A DNA stretch of 58,447 nt, taken from IMG/VR virus record IMGVR_UViG_3300042507_007067, positions 1-58,447 of that record; one strand, written 5' to 3'. This document shows, piece by piece, positions 40,445-49,861 of the stretch; the stretch's first letter is position 1, and each line of letters opens with the position of its first letter. Origin of the DNA: a virus. The translations under genes and the position numbers were made by a program. The notes under the pieces are model-generated. The model made no database searches and was not told the DNA's origin. It saw only the letters and a program-made list of their open reading frames with translations.

Positions 40445-41035
40445 GTGAACGACAAGCTAAGGAAAGAAACGGTTTTAGTATTGAACCGCAATTGGCAAGC
40501 TATTCATGTTAAAAGCCCTACCGAGGCGATTACAATGATGTACGCTGAAAACGCCACTGGTCTTGACATAAGAGGAGAAGACAATATGGTTCCATTAAAA
40601 TGGGCGGATTGGATTCAATTACCCATTGAAAACGAAACGGACGACTATATTCAAAGTATTCGTGGCAATATTAAAATACCAAAGGTAATTGTTCTTTGTC
40701 ATTATAATTTAGTTCCTAGAAAGCGGCCAAAATTTTCCGCTAAAGCCATATGGGAAAGAGACATGGGAACTTGCCAGTATACTGGGCAAAAGTTAATCCC
40801 AAATGATGCAAATATTGACCATGTAATTCCAAAATCTCGTGGCGGAAAAACCGATTGGTCTAACTGTGTACTCACGCATAAAGATATTAATGCAAAAAAA
40901 GCAGACAGGACGCCAGAAGAAGCTGGGCTACGCTTGATCAAGCGGCCACAAGATCCTAAAGAATTACCCTCTACTTTTTATATTAAAAATAAACACAAGG
41001 TTAAAGAATGGGAACTATTCTTAAATTGGAATTGA
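40445..41035 (+). CDS. HNH endonuclease
   Basis: 196 aa, GTG start at 40445. VLNRNWQAIHVKSPTEAITM is the common N-terminus of bacterial and phage HNH proteins; then IWERDMGTCQYTGQKLIP, ANIDHVIPKSRGGKTDWSNC and LTHKDINAKKADRTPEE form the HNH/zinc-finger domain (His in DHVIP, Asn, His in LTHKDIN). Free-standing homing-type or host-DNA-degrading nuclease. Not inserted in a recognisable gene. Confidence 0.8.
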   Translation: MNDKLRKETVLVLNRNWQAIHVKSPTEAITMMYAENATGLDIRGEDNMVPLKWADWIQLPIENETDDYIQSIRGNIKIPKVIVLCHYNLVPRKRPKFSAKAIWERDMGTCQYTGQKLIPNDANIDHVIPKSRGGKTDWSNCVLTHKDINAKKADRTPEEAGLRLIKRPQDPKELPSTFYIKNKHKVKEWELFLNWN

Positions 41036-41066
41036 CATACAATACATATACTGTTATCATATATTT
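41032..41066 (+). promoter_or_regulatory. Leaderless promoter, 249-aa gene
   Basis: TTGACA, 17-nt spacer, TATCAT, 6 nt, ATG at 41067. Located just behind the HNH gene. Confidence 0.8.
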
Positions 41067-41816
41067 ATGAATGCGAAAATTATTAAAACCCTAACTAAAA
41101 GATTAGAGGGCTCAAAAATCTTACCCTATATAAAGGTTAATAGTGTGGATGATTATTTTAATTTGCCAAGTTCAGAACGCGAAAGGTGGGGTCTTTATAG
41201 ACGGCCATTTGCATTGCCATGTGAATGGCTAGAAACTCGAATGGGCAAAAAGAGCGGCGACCTAAAGCCAGAGAAGAGGGGCTGGGCTTCTTGGCGTGAA
41301 CAAATTAAGCGCGAATATCCTGTTCAGTGGTTCCTACGTGAATGGTGTTTTAGTTACGAAAATCCAATCTATGCCTTTATTAAAGGCGTATACTTTGATT
41401 ATACGGAAAAGAAATATGCAATAAAGCGTTTTATTAAACCTTTTTATCCACGCTTTCGCAAGTCAATGCCACGGCATAAATATATTGATGTATGCGAAGC
41501 TCTGAAGAGAGTCAATTTTGCACTTATTTTAGATTTTTGGCACGATGAAATGAGTAGTGGAACTGTTGACTGGGAAGATAACGCCCAGCATAAAAATTTC
41601 TATAAGCGGGTAGAGGCACTAGTTAAATATATTGAAGTTGAACGTCCTGCACTAGAAAAGAAGGCCGACGACGCGCTCACGTTAGCGACCAATAAAAAGA
41701 CTGGAACATATGAACAACGTTATTCAAAATACAATGCAATAGAAGCAAAGATTGCACAAAAAGATACGGATCTTTTAGTATGGGCTATGCAAAATCGTGA
41801 GATGTTTTGGACGTAA
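41067..41816 (+). CDS. Uncharacterised phage protein
   Basis: 249 aa, basic and aromatic (ERERWGLYRRPFALPCEWLE, FIKPFYPRFRKSMPRHKYID) with a helical C-terminus. The aromatic/Arg-rich N-terminal half might bind nucleic acid or a protein partner; no known family. Preceded by a strong leaderless promoter. Confidence 0.6.
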   Translation: MNAKIIKTLTKRLEGSKILPYIKVNSVDDYFNLPSSERERWGLYRRPFALPCEWLETRMGKKSGDLKPEKRGWASWREQIKREYPVQWFLREWCFSYENPIYAFIKGVYFDYTEKKYAIKRFIKPFYPRFRKSMPRHKYIDVCEALKRVNFALILDFWHDEMSSGTVDWEDNAQHKNFYKRVEALVKYIEVERPALEKKADDALTLATNKKTGTYEQRYSKYNAIEAKIAQKDTDLLVWAMQNREMFWT

Positions 41817-41820
41817 TACC

Positions 41821-42834
41821 ATGAGTAATGTTCTATTAATAGAAAGTTGCGAAAAAAAGACTATAGAAGAAAACTTTTCTAATACTTCCATAGTACATGT
41901 AAGAAATTCGCTAATCTTGAAGAAAGAACTTGGCTATGAGCTAGTTACACATATGTCACAAATTCCCAATGCCCTAGAGAAACAATGGGATCATATCGTT
42001 TGTTGCTATGCCTCCCCTTATATGAAATATAAAGCATACATGGATATTATTGATAATAATCCTAATGCAAAACTGTGGTTTCTAGTAAATGATTACGATT
42101 TAGAGGATAATGTATTATTGCGAAATGTGGTAAAGAAATACCATAAAAAGTATAATGTTATTTGTAATACCGAAAGATCTGGATACCGCCATTGGATTTT
42201 GGGCAAGAAGCTTGAAGAAAAAAAGTTGAATGATTGGATTGATGAGTGGCACGTTGCAAATTTAAATTGTTTAATTTTTAATTATAAAAACAATATCGAA
42301 CAGCCTTTAGCAAATAAAAGTAATTGTATATATTTTGGAACGCCTAGAAAGCATAGGTATAAGGACATGGTGGCCTTTAATGGCATCGAAGATTACTACA
42401 TATCCTCTTCGGCAAAAAACCAGCTAAAATACACAAACGCCGGGATTGAGGCTCAGTATATAGATAAACTCGACTGGACTACTGGCAATGAAACCTTGAA
42501 TGAATATAAATACTCAATATATTTTGAAGACGTTCATACGCATAATGTATATTCCGGATTAGCGAATAGGTTCTACGAATGCCTAATGTGTGATGTGGTT
42601 TTGTTTTTTGACGCTAAATGCGAAAAAACAGTTCAGAAAGCAAGAGATCACGGCTATAAAATTAGCGATTTTCTACTAGTCAAAGATGCCAAAGATTTAA
42701 ATTCTAAAATGCAATTAATGAATAAAAATCACGAGATGTATTTAGAAGTACTCGGCGCGCAAAGAGAGAATATAGACGTTGCCCTAGTAGATAGGAACAT
42801 CTGTTTGGATAAAATTAATACTATTCTTTCCTAA
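41821..42834 (+). CDS. GT-B-like glycosyltransferase or sugar-binding protein
   Basis: 337 aa from ATG 41821, 4 nt after the preceding stop. The layout resembles a GT-B enzyme: N-terminal half with VLLIESCEKKTIEENF and AKLWFLVNDYDLED, and a C-terminal half where YSIYFEDVHTHNVYSGLANR and YECLMCDVVLFFDAKCEKT recall the donor-side helix (E-x-x-x-C/G-x-P) of such enzymes. Not strong enough to name a CAZy family. Possibly glycosylates the same target as the other enzymes in the window. Confidence 0.5.
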   Translation: MSNVLLIESCEKKTIEENFSNTSIVHVRNSLILKKELGYELVTHMSQIPNALEKQWDHIVCCYASPYMKYKAYMDIIDNNPNAKLWFLVNDYDLEDNVLLRNVVKKYHKKYNVICNTERSGYRHWILGKKLEEKKLNDWIDEWHVANLNCLIFNYKNNIEQPLANKSNCIYFGTPRKHRYKDMVAFNGIEDYYISSSAKNQLKYTNAGIEAQYIDKLDWTTGNETLNEYKYSIYFEDVHTHNVYSGLANRFYECLMCDVVLFFDAKCEKTVQKARDHGYKISDFLLVKDAKDLNSKMQLMNKNHEMYLEVLGAQRENIDVALVDRNICLDKINTILS

Positions 42835-42841
42835 AGCGTGT

Positions 42842-43081
42842 TTAGTATAACTTGTTTTTAATAAAATTTACTGCTTCAATAAAATTAATAATTTTAGAAT
42901 CGGAAATGCGATTTTCATTAATCTTATTTACTAAAGTAATATCACCTAGTGGATCTAAATAAAAACTTAAATGAAATGCATTTTCTGAAAAGTTAATTGT
43001 AATTTCTTGTTTTTTAAATAAATTTGTACCAATTTCCTCGAACCCTAGTGATATTATATAATTATAAATAATTTCGTTCAT
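42842..43081 (-). CDS. Small uncharacterised protein
   Basis: 79 aa, minus strand, 3' end of the second structural run. Alternating alpha/beta (IISLGFEEIGTNLFKKQEIT, FHLSFYLDPLGDITLVNKIN). It follows the giant propeller-like gene by 8 nt, so perhaps a chaperone or accessory to it; that is only context. Confidence 0.6.
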   Translation of the reverse strand: MNEIIYNYIISLGFEEIGTNLFKKQEITINFSENAFHLSFYLDPLGDITLVNKINENRISDSKIINFIEAVNFIKNKLY

Positions 43082-43089
43082 AAACTTGA

Positions 43090-46000
43090 TTACACTCCAA
43101 ATCCTTTAAAATTCTTATCTAAATTTCCGCTATAATCCATTGCGGCAGTTGAGCATCTAAAATCTGGATGACGAAGATTTGAAAATAGTCCATGAAAATA
43201 AATTCGGTCGTTATTAAACGAGGCGTCGTAAACAAACATATTTGCAGAACTTGATGATGTACCAAGCTCTTGATTATTCTGGAATGCAAATGTTTGGTTA
43301 TCTATCACAAAATCATAATTAGTAAGATTATTTCCAGTTATTTTATCTTTTAAAGTAATAAAAGAATTTTGTGGAGAGGGCGAATTCATATGCCTATATT
43401 CCAACATGTCACCAAACTCCCCCACAGTTATTAACTCATCTCCATATGTCTTTATGTCCCATATTTGACCGGGGAACTGGTCTCCAAAACCAAATGGTGG
43501 ACGTTCTCTAAATACGCTATTTGGGCCAGCCCCCCCATAATTTCTAATTATATTACCACTTGTTAAACCTACTAAAAATACGCCTCTAGGACTATTACTA
43601 TCTCCAGAACCTCCTACTGATACAAGGTCTCCTCCTACAAATAAACCACTTGGATGAAGATGTAAAGCTGTAATTCCGTCAGTACCAAGAACATTTCTAG
43701 TATTATACCAATAAGAAGTATTTACAGTATATCCAGAGAAAGGTCTGAATGTTGTTAAGTGTGCAGCTGTATTTGTATCAAATGCAGCTACTCCTACATA
43801 TGCACTAACTGGCGCCGCTCCAAATTGTGATGTTGTTCCAGCTGTGTATATAGTATTTCCAGTAATAGCCATTTTTCTTAACACTCCATTAAGAATGCTT
43901 GGATTATATGACTCTAAAGCACCGCCAGAAGCCGCCGAAACGTCAAATCTGCAAATTCTGTTTCTACTCAAACCACTTACCGTAGTGAAGTCACCACAAG
44001 CAAACATCTTATTACCACTAAACTGTAAATCCCAAACATCAGCATTCATATTTGGGTTCCAGCTATCTAACGTATTATCATTAAGATTAATTCTAGCAAT
44101 TCTATTCCTTGCTGTTCCAAGTACAGATGTAAATGTTCCGCCAATATAAAGAAAATTATCTCTTCTTTTTATTGCAAAAACACTATTATTAACATTATAA
44201 TCAATCCCTGAAATTCTCTGGTTATTTAAATCAAACCATGCCACTCTATTTCTTGTAACTGTTGACTCATTACTTGTTGTCGGAGACATATTTTGAACAA
44301 GTGTAAATTGTCCACCGATATACATAAATCCAGATTCCAAGAAACTAGACAATATACCGCCATTCCGAGTACAACGTGGCGCTCCATTATTAATATTACC
44401 AGTAATAAGATTTCCAGAATCTAAGTTATAAGCAAGTTGATTTGCATAAGGCCTAAAATTTTCATTTCCAACTGATATACCCAAACTATTAAATGTTCCG
44501 TTGATATATGCATTATTATTATATATTTCTATAGTTCTACCAGCGCCTACCTGATTAAGCATTAAACTCAAAACAGGGGTATCTAAAAGAGTGCCACTTT
44601 GAATACTGAACATCGCCATGCCGCCCCTTCTTTCTCCAGCATGCGCAAAACTTCCACAAACTAAAACTCCAGATGGGGTTACCCTGATATTTGTAGGTTC
44701 TCTAGGTAATTTTGGATCCCATGCTAATAATCCAGTGTTATTTAAATTAATTGCCGCGCCGAAGTTTCTTTCTTGACCCAAGACTCTTCTAAATGCCCCA
44801 CCTATATACAATGTATTAGTACTTGTATCAATATCCATTGCCTTAACTTCACGATCAAGGTTTAAATTAAAATTTGTAATTGCATTATTTTGCAAGTCTA
44901 AACAGAATAATCCATTTCTAATCAAACCGCTTACTGTACCAAAAGTGCCACCAACATAGAGTCTGTCATTCTGTCTGCGCATGCACGAAATAACGGAATT
45001 AGAACTTGGCCCGGTTTTATTAGAATTAAAGCCAAAATTTTGAACTATTTCAAAATTTGTTCCATATCTCACTTGATTAGTATTTATATCAATACCAGCA
45101 AAAGACCTAATTCTATTTGGAACCGAACCAGAAACAAAATTTCCACCCATAAATAGAACATTACCGCTTTTTTCTAAACATAAAATGTCGGTGTTAACGC
45201 CAAGATCAACATTGAAATTTGTAGTTAACCCACCAGTTCTCAAGTCTACAATCGCCACAGAATTTCTAATACCCGTAGTAAGTGTTGGCGAGTTTAGGCT
45301 ATTGAATCTACCACCAATTGCCAAAGTATTATCTCCAGTATCTAAGTGCATAGACCAAATCCCCTGCGCAAGATTATTTGACGAATAATTACTTGTTGGC
45401 GCGCTAACCATTTGAATATTTGGATTCCAGTCTAGAATTCTATTTGTATTCAGATCTACAGCAAAAGCATTATTTCTTTTTATTTTTTCAATAAATCCAC
45501 CATGACTTCTTCCAAAAATTAGCATGTTATTACCACGTTTTTGATAAGAATCAAATAAAAATCCATTACTTCCATGATAGTAACTATTACCACCACAACC
45601 TTGACTTAATCCAGTGTGTATTGTCAGACCACTCACATTGTCTATAATGTAAGGTGGATTTACAGGATTATGATCATTTGCTATTAATGTTGGATTTGAT
45701 GTTGAGTTATTAACTCTATATGTCCAAAGTCTGGACTGGTCAACCCTCAAATCCACAATAACCTTATTTCCAAACTCATTTACATATCCGCACAACACCT
45801 GAGGTAAAATGGAATTTGGCCTGAATCCAGTCATTATTATTCCATTTTCATAACCAACTCTACATAAAAATTGGTAATTGCCACCAGTTCCGCCTACGTT
45901 TGTAAAATCTCCACCAATGTAAAGGCCGCTTACACCGGTATTCATTGATCTAACAATTCCATTTAAGTTAGGATTAAATGGTAATAAAGTCATATCCGGA

Positions 46001-46944
46001 AATGTAACTGCGGCAATTCTATTCCTAGTAACCCCACCAACTGTGGTAAAAGTTCCATTAAAGTAAATTTTATTACCAGAACGTATCATGCTATAAATTT
46101 CACCATTTGGGCCAGCCGCAGAAGTAAATCCAGTAATTGCTGTACCGCTAACATAATCTAAACAAACTATGCGGTTCCAACTCCCACCCGCCGCTGTTGT
46201 GAAATTTCCACAAACCCAAACGCCAGTTCTATTAGGATAAAAATTTCCAGTATCTACAAAATAATCGTTAGAATTTGAATTAGTGCTCGTGCTATTTGAA
46301 AAATTTTGAAACCAAGTTCTATCTGGAATTAAAGACCATCTATAATTATTTGCTGGATTTACTTCTAAGTTCATTTTAACTATAGATTGAGGATACAAAC
46401 CAAATCCATAGTTACCACCATTAATGACACTATTGCCATTAAATACTTGAATATTATTTCCATTGTGTTGGAAAAGAATTCCAGAACCAACCCATTTTAG
46501 TAGTCTAGTTGCGTTACCGCCTCCCAAACTCATCCCCAGTCCCGTATTAACACCAGAAGGGGTAATTTGTATAAAACCCTCTCTACCACCAAGCATATTT
46601 GCTGGGGAAGTAGATATGGATCCATCTGGACGACAAACTTGCGAAATATTATTAAAATTTCTAAAATTGCCACAAAAATACTTATTTCCATATGGATCCA
46701 CTTCATAACCTACCTTGGTATAACCAATGCTATCTCCATAAATTTTAGCATCTACATTTGCAGGATATATATTTAAATTTGGATCTATCTCAGCGAAAGG
46801 AGAGTAAACTTGGCAAAGCGAGTTAAAATTGCCTCCAAAATATAAAACATTACCACTAATAGCTGATGCCAAAACTGGCCCATTTGGATATAAAAAGTTT
46901 TTTTCGTTAGTATCCTTATCTAAATTTGAAAACGGGAAAAACAT
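43090..46944 (-). CDS. Giant virion adhesin with delta-60/DUF5122-type beta-propeller repeats
   Basis: 1284 aa, minus strand. Roughly 16 copies of a 45-60 residue unit of the form [LV]-Y-[IV]-G-G-x-F-x-x-V...R-N-[RG]-[IL]-A-x-[IF]-[ND]...W-N-P-N-x-[ND] (for example YIGGTFTSVLGTARNRIARI; FACGDFTTVSGLSRNRICRF). This is the pattern of delta-60/DUF5122 beta-propeller proteins. N- and C-terminal parts beyond the repeats are Gly/Asn/Ser-rich. No signal peptide; likely a tail fibre or host-binding appendage rather than a secreted protein. The largest gene in the window. Confidence 0.8.
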   Translation of the reverse strand: MFFPFSNLDKDTNEKNFLYPNGPVLASAISGNVLYFGGNFNSLCQVYSPFAEIDPNLNIYPANVDAKIYGDSIGYTKVGYEVDPYGNKYFCGNFRNFNNISQVCRPDGSISTSPANMLGGREGFIQITPSGVNTGLGMSLGGGNATRLLKWVGSGILFQHNGNNIQVFNGNSVINGGNYGFGLYPQSIVKMNLEVNPANNYRWSLIPDRTWFQNFSNSTSTNSNSNDYFVDTGNFYPNRTGVWVCGNFTTAAGGSWNRIVCLDYVSGTAITGFTSAAGPNGEIYSMIRSGNKIYFNGTFTTVGGVTRNRIAAVTFPDMTLLPFNPNLNGIVRSMNTGVSGLYIGGDFTNVGGTGGNYQFLCRVGYENGIIMTGFRPNSILPQVLCGYVNEFGNKVIVDLRVDQSRLWTYRVNNSTSNPTLIANDHNPVNPPYIIDNVSGLTIHTGLSQGCGGNSYYHGSNGFLFDSYQKRGNNMLIFGRSHGGFIEKIKRNNAFAVDLNTNRILDWNPNIQMVSAPTSNYSSNNLAQGIWSMHLDTGDNTLAIGGRFNSLNSPTLTTGIRNSVAIVDLRTGGLTTNFNVDLGVNTDILCLEKSGNVLFMGGNFVSGSVPNRIRSFAGIDINTNQVRYGTNFEIVQNFGFNSNKTGPSSNSVISCMRRQNDRLYVGGTFGTVSGLIRNGLFCLDLQNNAITNFNLNLDREVKAMDIDTSTNTLYIGGAFRRVLGQERNFGAAINLNNTGLLAWDPKLPREPTNIRVTPSGVLVCGSFAHAGERRGGMAMFSIQSGTLLDTPVLSLMLNQVGAGRTIEIYNNNAYINGTFNSLGISVGNENFRPYANQLAYNLDSGNLITGNINNGAPRCTRNGGILSSFLESGFMYIGGQFTLVQNMSPTTSNESTVTRNRVAWFDLNNQRISGIDYNVNNSVFAIKRRDNFLYIGGTFTSVLGTARNRIARINLNDNTLDSWNPNMNADVWDLQFSGNKMFACGDFTTVSGLSRNRICRFDVSAASGGALESYNPSILNGVLRKMAITGNTIYTAGTTSQFGAAPVSAYVGVAAFDTNTAAHLTTFRPFSGYTVNTSYWYNTRNVLGTDGITALHLHPSGLFVGGDLVSVGGSGDSNSPRGVFLVGLTSGNIIRNYGGAGPNSVFRERPPFGFGDQFPGQIWDIKTYGDELITVGEFGDMLEYRHMNSPSPQNSFITLKDKITGNNLTNYDFVIDNQTFAFQNNQELGTSSSSANMFVYDASFNNDRIYFHGLFSNLRHPDFRCSTAAMDYSGNLDKNFKGFGV

Positions 46945-46946
46945 AT

Positions 46947-47957
46947 TTAGTTACTGAAGTCTTTAACATAAGTTGAATAAAAATTTGAACCAATTCTTAG
47001 TACTGTATAAATATCAACCCTGCTTTGTTGTAAAGTTAATGAAGGAGTTACGCCGCCTGGGAACTTATATGCAAAATTAAATGCCATATTGTTGCTTCCA
47101 CTAGGACTTTGTTGAATTTCAATAATAATACTATCTCCATTAACCATATTAATAGGCGCGTTTAGCGTTGCCGTGGCCCCAGCAACTCCAGTTAAAACAT
47201 ATTCAAAAACCCGTGCTTCATTTGCGTCTGGAGTAAAATTATTTCCAGTAAAAGATCTTATGTTTCTTAGAAAATAAACAGGTTGGCCACTAACTTGGGG
47301 CGTAGTCGTAAAGTTTTTAAGGCCACTGACTGTTTGATTACCTGTAGTAAACATTATGTTACTAGATGAAGAATTTACATAGCCGCTTAGGTTGTTAATG
47401 TTAGTTTGTAGCGTAGAACCAGTAGAAGCGAGGTTGGCTGGAGTAGCCGCTTCACCACTTAAAACAACGCCTGTTTCGTTAACTAATAAACGCTGATTTG
47501 TTCTCCATTGGCCAGATAAAACTCTATCTGTCCAAACAAGAGTGGCATCGCTTAACCCTGTCGGACTTGCCGTATTACCCGCTGTTAGGTATCCTTTTTT
47601 AGTGATAAAACCTCCAGCACCAAAAACAATGCCGTATCCATAAGGAGATGGGGCCGTTCCTGCCCTATATATAACAGTCGATCCATTACCAGACTCTATA
47701 AATATTTTAGTACCTAAATCCGTTGCAAAAACTCCCGCGTTACCTAAATTTATAGTTTTACTACCTTCCGTATTTGTTATTGTGAGTGGGGTTGAATTGC
47801 CGCTTAAAACAGTTGCCCCAAGAAAAGTTTTATTTCCAGTGATGGTTTGATCACCAGTCGTAAAAACAACTGATCCCGTAACTGGGACTGGTAGGTAACC
47901 AGTCAACTGAGACTTTAAAGCATACCTACATAAATCATCATAATTAGGTAGTGGCAT
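46947..47957 (-). CDS. Tail-fibre-like protein
   Basis: 336 aa, minus strand. Two copies of a short motif common in fibre proteins: VFTTGDQTITGNKTF near residue 30 and MFTTGNQTVSGLKNF near 205, each a V-x-T-G-[DN]-Q-T-[IV]-[TS]-G turn; the chain is Gly/Ser/Thr/Asn-rich with NLSGYVNSSS linkers. A C-terminal beta domain follows (ARVFEYVLTGVAGATATLNA). Tightly placed between other virion genes (2 nt and 13 nt gaps). Confidence 0.7.
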   Translation of the reverse strand: MPLPNYDDLCRYALKSQLTGYLPVPVTGSVVFTTGDQTITGNKTFLGATVLSGNSTPLTITNTEGSKTINLGNAGVFATDLGTKIFIESGNGSTVIYRAGTAPSPYGYGIVFGAGGFITKKGYLTAGNTASPTGLSDATLVWTDRVLSGQWRTNQRLLVNETGVVLSGEAATPANLASTGSTLQTNINNLSGYVNSSSSNIMFTTGNQTVSGLKNFTTTPQVSGQPVYFLRNIRSFTGNNFTPDANEARVFEYVLTGVAGATATLNAPINMVNGDSIIIEIQQSPSGSNNMAFNFAYKFPGGVTPSLTLQQSRVDIYTVLRIGSNFYSTYVKDFSN

Positions 47958-47970
47958 AAAAAAGAAAAGT

Positions 47971-49248
47971 TTATCTACTTATTTCTTCCCAGTCCATTGT
48001 TGCCAATATTTTAGCTGGACTGCCTCCAGTAGCCGTGCCAGCGGATATAACTAGTGTTAATTCTTGAGCGGCTCCAGTGAGGCCATTACGTTCTAGCTGA
48101 AATTTAAAAAGAGCTTCCTTTAAAATATCAAGCGTTGGATTGGCCTGATTAGTTTGACTAATAAATCCTGCCGCTAAAATTCTACCACCAGAAAGAGTTG
48201 TTGCATCCATTTTATATTCTACAGCAGAATTATTGCCAGCACTTAACCAAGTGCCACTGCCGCCACTAGTGGTAGCATTTGCAACTACTTTCCATTTAAA
48301 GTTGCCACTTGATACTGGTAAGATGCTCAGCGCAGTAAGAATTACAATAGCATCCAATCTGCTTGATTTTAGTCTAATAGTAATTACAGGATAATCAGTA
48401 TTAGTTGTGGTTATTAATTCATAAGGAACAGTTACATCCTGACCAATTGCCTGTTGTAACCCCCTTAATTCATAGCCACCTTCTGAAATCACAGACGAAC
48501 ACACTTGCTTTAATGTACTTGGCCCACTAGTGGCAGATGTGTTTATTATTTCATATCTCAATGGCAATGAAGCAGTAGTGATATAGGTCGAATCAATAAT
48601 ATTCGCATGATGAAAAGTATGACAAACAATAAATTTACCATTAATAATAAATCCCATACGCACTGATCCAAGACCAAGCCATTCAACGTCCATCCATAAA
48701 ATTTGCGCCTTACTTATATCTAGTGTTAATCCAGAAGCTCCCTTTCCATCTAATTTATCCCCATTCCAATTTGATTTTAATACCCTTGTTTCAGTGGCCG
48801 GAGAGCCGTTTATCAAACTACGCTCTACAAAATTTAAATTATTACCATCTAACTCTAGATACATGCCATTGTCTTGGCCAAAATAACCCACTCTTTGTCT
48901 TAAACCAGTTTTTGCTGGCGACATAACGAATGTGTTGAAAATCAATAAAGATTTGCCCGGCTGATAAGAGAAAACTTTTGTTGTCTCTTTGGTCACAAAA
49001 GATCCAGAAGCGTTGGTTACCCTCATCTCAACCAGTCCTTGATTTTGATTGAAAACACCACTACCACTAACACCACTAGCAATAGACCAAAGATTGTTAT
49101 CAGCATATCTATGAGAGGAATCAAATAGAGTTAATGGCTGGGCTACTCTTAAACGACCAAATGCATCTACTGCGCCATCTGGATAACCAGCTATATTAAC
49201 ATAATTGGGATTAGAGGTTTGAAAATACGTTTCGACTCTATTGATCAT
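47971..49248 (-). CDS. Virion structural protein (common in large phages)
   Basis: 425 aa, minus strand, first gene of the structural run. DAFGRLRVAQPLTLFDSSHR with the downstream RVGYFGQDNGMYLELDGNNL and HTFHHANIIDSTYITTASLP are elements I recognise from structural proteins of unknown detail in large phages and cyanophages. Beta-rich C-terminal half ends with ILATMDWEEIS. Divergent from the AT-hook gene, with an 83-nt gap. Confidence 0.65.
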   Translation of the reverse strand: MINRVETYFQTSNPNYVNIAGYPDGAVDAFGRLRVAQPLTLFDSSHRYADNNLWSIASGVSGSGVFNQNQGLVEMRVTNASGSFVTKETTKVFSYQPGKSLLIFNTFVMSPAKTGLRQRVGYFGQDNGMYLELDGNNLNFVERSLINGSPATETRVLKSNWNGDKLDGKGASGLTLDISKAQILWMDVEWLGLGSVRMGFIINGKFIVCHTFHHANIIDSTYITTASLPLRYEIINTSATSGPSTLKQVCSSVISEGGYELRGLQQAIGQDVTVPYELITTTNTDYPVITIRLKSSRLDAIVILTALSILPVSSGNFKWKVVANATTSGGSGTWLSAGNNSAVEYKMDATTLSGGRILAAGFISQTNQANPTLDILKEALFKFQLERNGLTGAAQELTLVISAGTATGGSPAKILATMDWEEISR

Positions 49249-49296
49249 ACAGTATATTACACAGTTTTTAGAAAAAATTAATTTTTAAAAAAATAC

Positions 49297-49331
49297 TTGC
49301 TTAACTGTAAAAATAGGATTACTATGGACGA
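49297..49331 (+). promoter_or_regulatory. Leaderless promoter, AT-hook regulator gene
   Basis: TTGCTT, 17-nt spacer, TACTAT, 6 nt, ATG at 49332. It lies in the divergent gap opposite the virion-gene promoter. Confidence 0.7.
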
Positions 49332-49847
49332 ATGAAGAACACTGAAAAAACACAGAAACTTGGCTGGCTACAGGCGGGAGATACGTTTGAAATCCCTTCT
49401 CTGAAAGACTTGATGCGAAATTTGAAGGTTTTGTCTACAAACGAGTCGAGCACTTCTGTACAGGGAGATCGTCGTGACAGCGTTAACGACGAGTGGAGAA
49501 GTTTCAGGTTCCCAATTTCAAACGATGTAAATGTGATCGTTGTTGAAAGAAATCCGATTAAAGAGACAGTTGACGAAAACGGTTCGAAAAAAATCGAGGA
49601 AAAACAGGTTGAGACAAAGGCCACGAAGCGCGGCAGGGGTAGACCATCAAATCACGTGAAGTCACTAAACGAAATGAGTGGAACCTCTGGAGAGTTTACA
49701 GTTAATGATATTGTTTCCAAGAATGGCGTTAAAGAGTATCAGGCGCACAATTTAGTGAGGAGTGCCCTTAAGCAAGGCAAGGTGACGGTGGTGAAGGAAA
49801 TCTCTGGTGGCAGGGGAAAGCCGAGGAAGGTTTATCGTCTAGCTTAA
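49332..49847 (+). CDS. AT-hook plus winged-helix-like DNA-binding regulator
   Basis: 171 aa. ATKRGRGRPSNHVKS at about residue 98 is an AT-hook (R-G-R-P core). From about 118 a winged-helix-like domain is suggested: GEFTVNDIVSKNGVKEYQAH, NLVRSALKQGKVTVV and the wing GRGKPRKVYRL. The N-terminal 70 residues are charged. Such a protein would bind AT-rich DNA, possibly to switch the oppositely oriented virion genes, but target and role are inference. Confidence 0.65.
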   Translation: MKNTEKTQKLGWLQAGDTFEIPSLKDLMRNLKVLSTNESSTSVQGDRRDSVNDEWRSFRFPISNDVNVIVVERNPIKETVDENGSKKIEEKQVETKATKRGRGRPSNHVKSLNEMSGTSGEFTVNDIVSKNGVKEYQAHNLVRSALKQGKVTVVKEISGGRGKPRKVYRLA

Positions 49848-49861
49848 TTAATTAAATTAAT

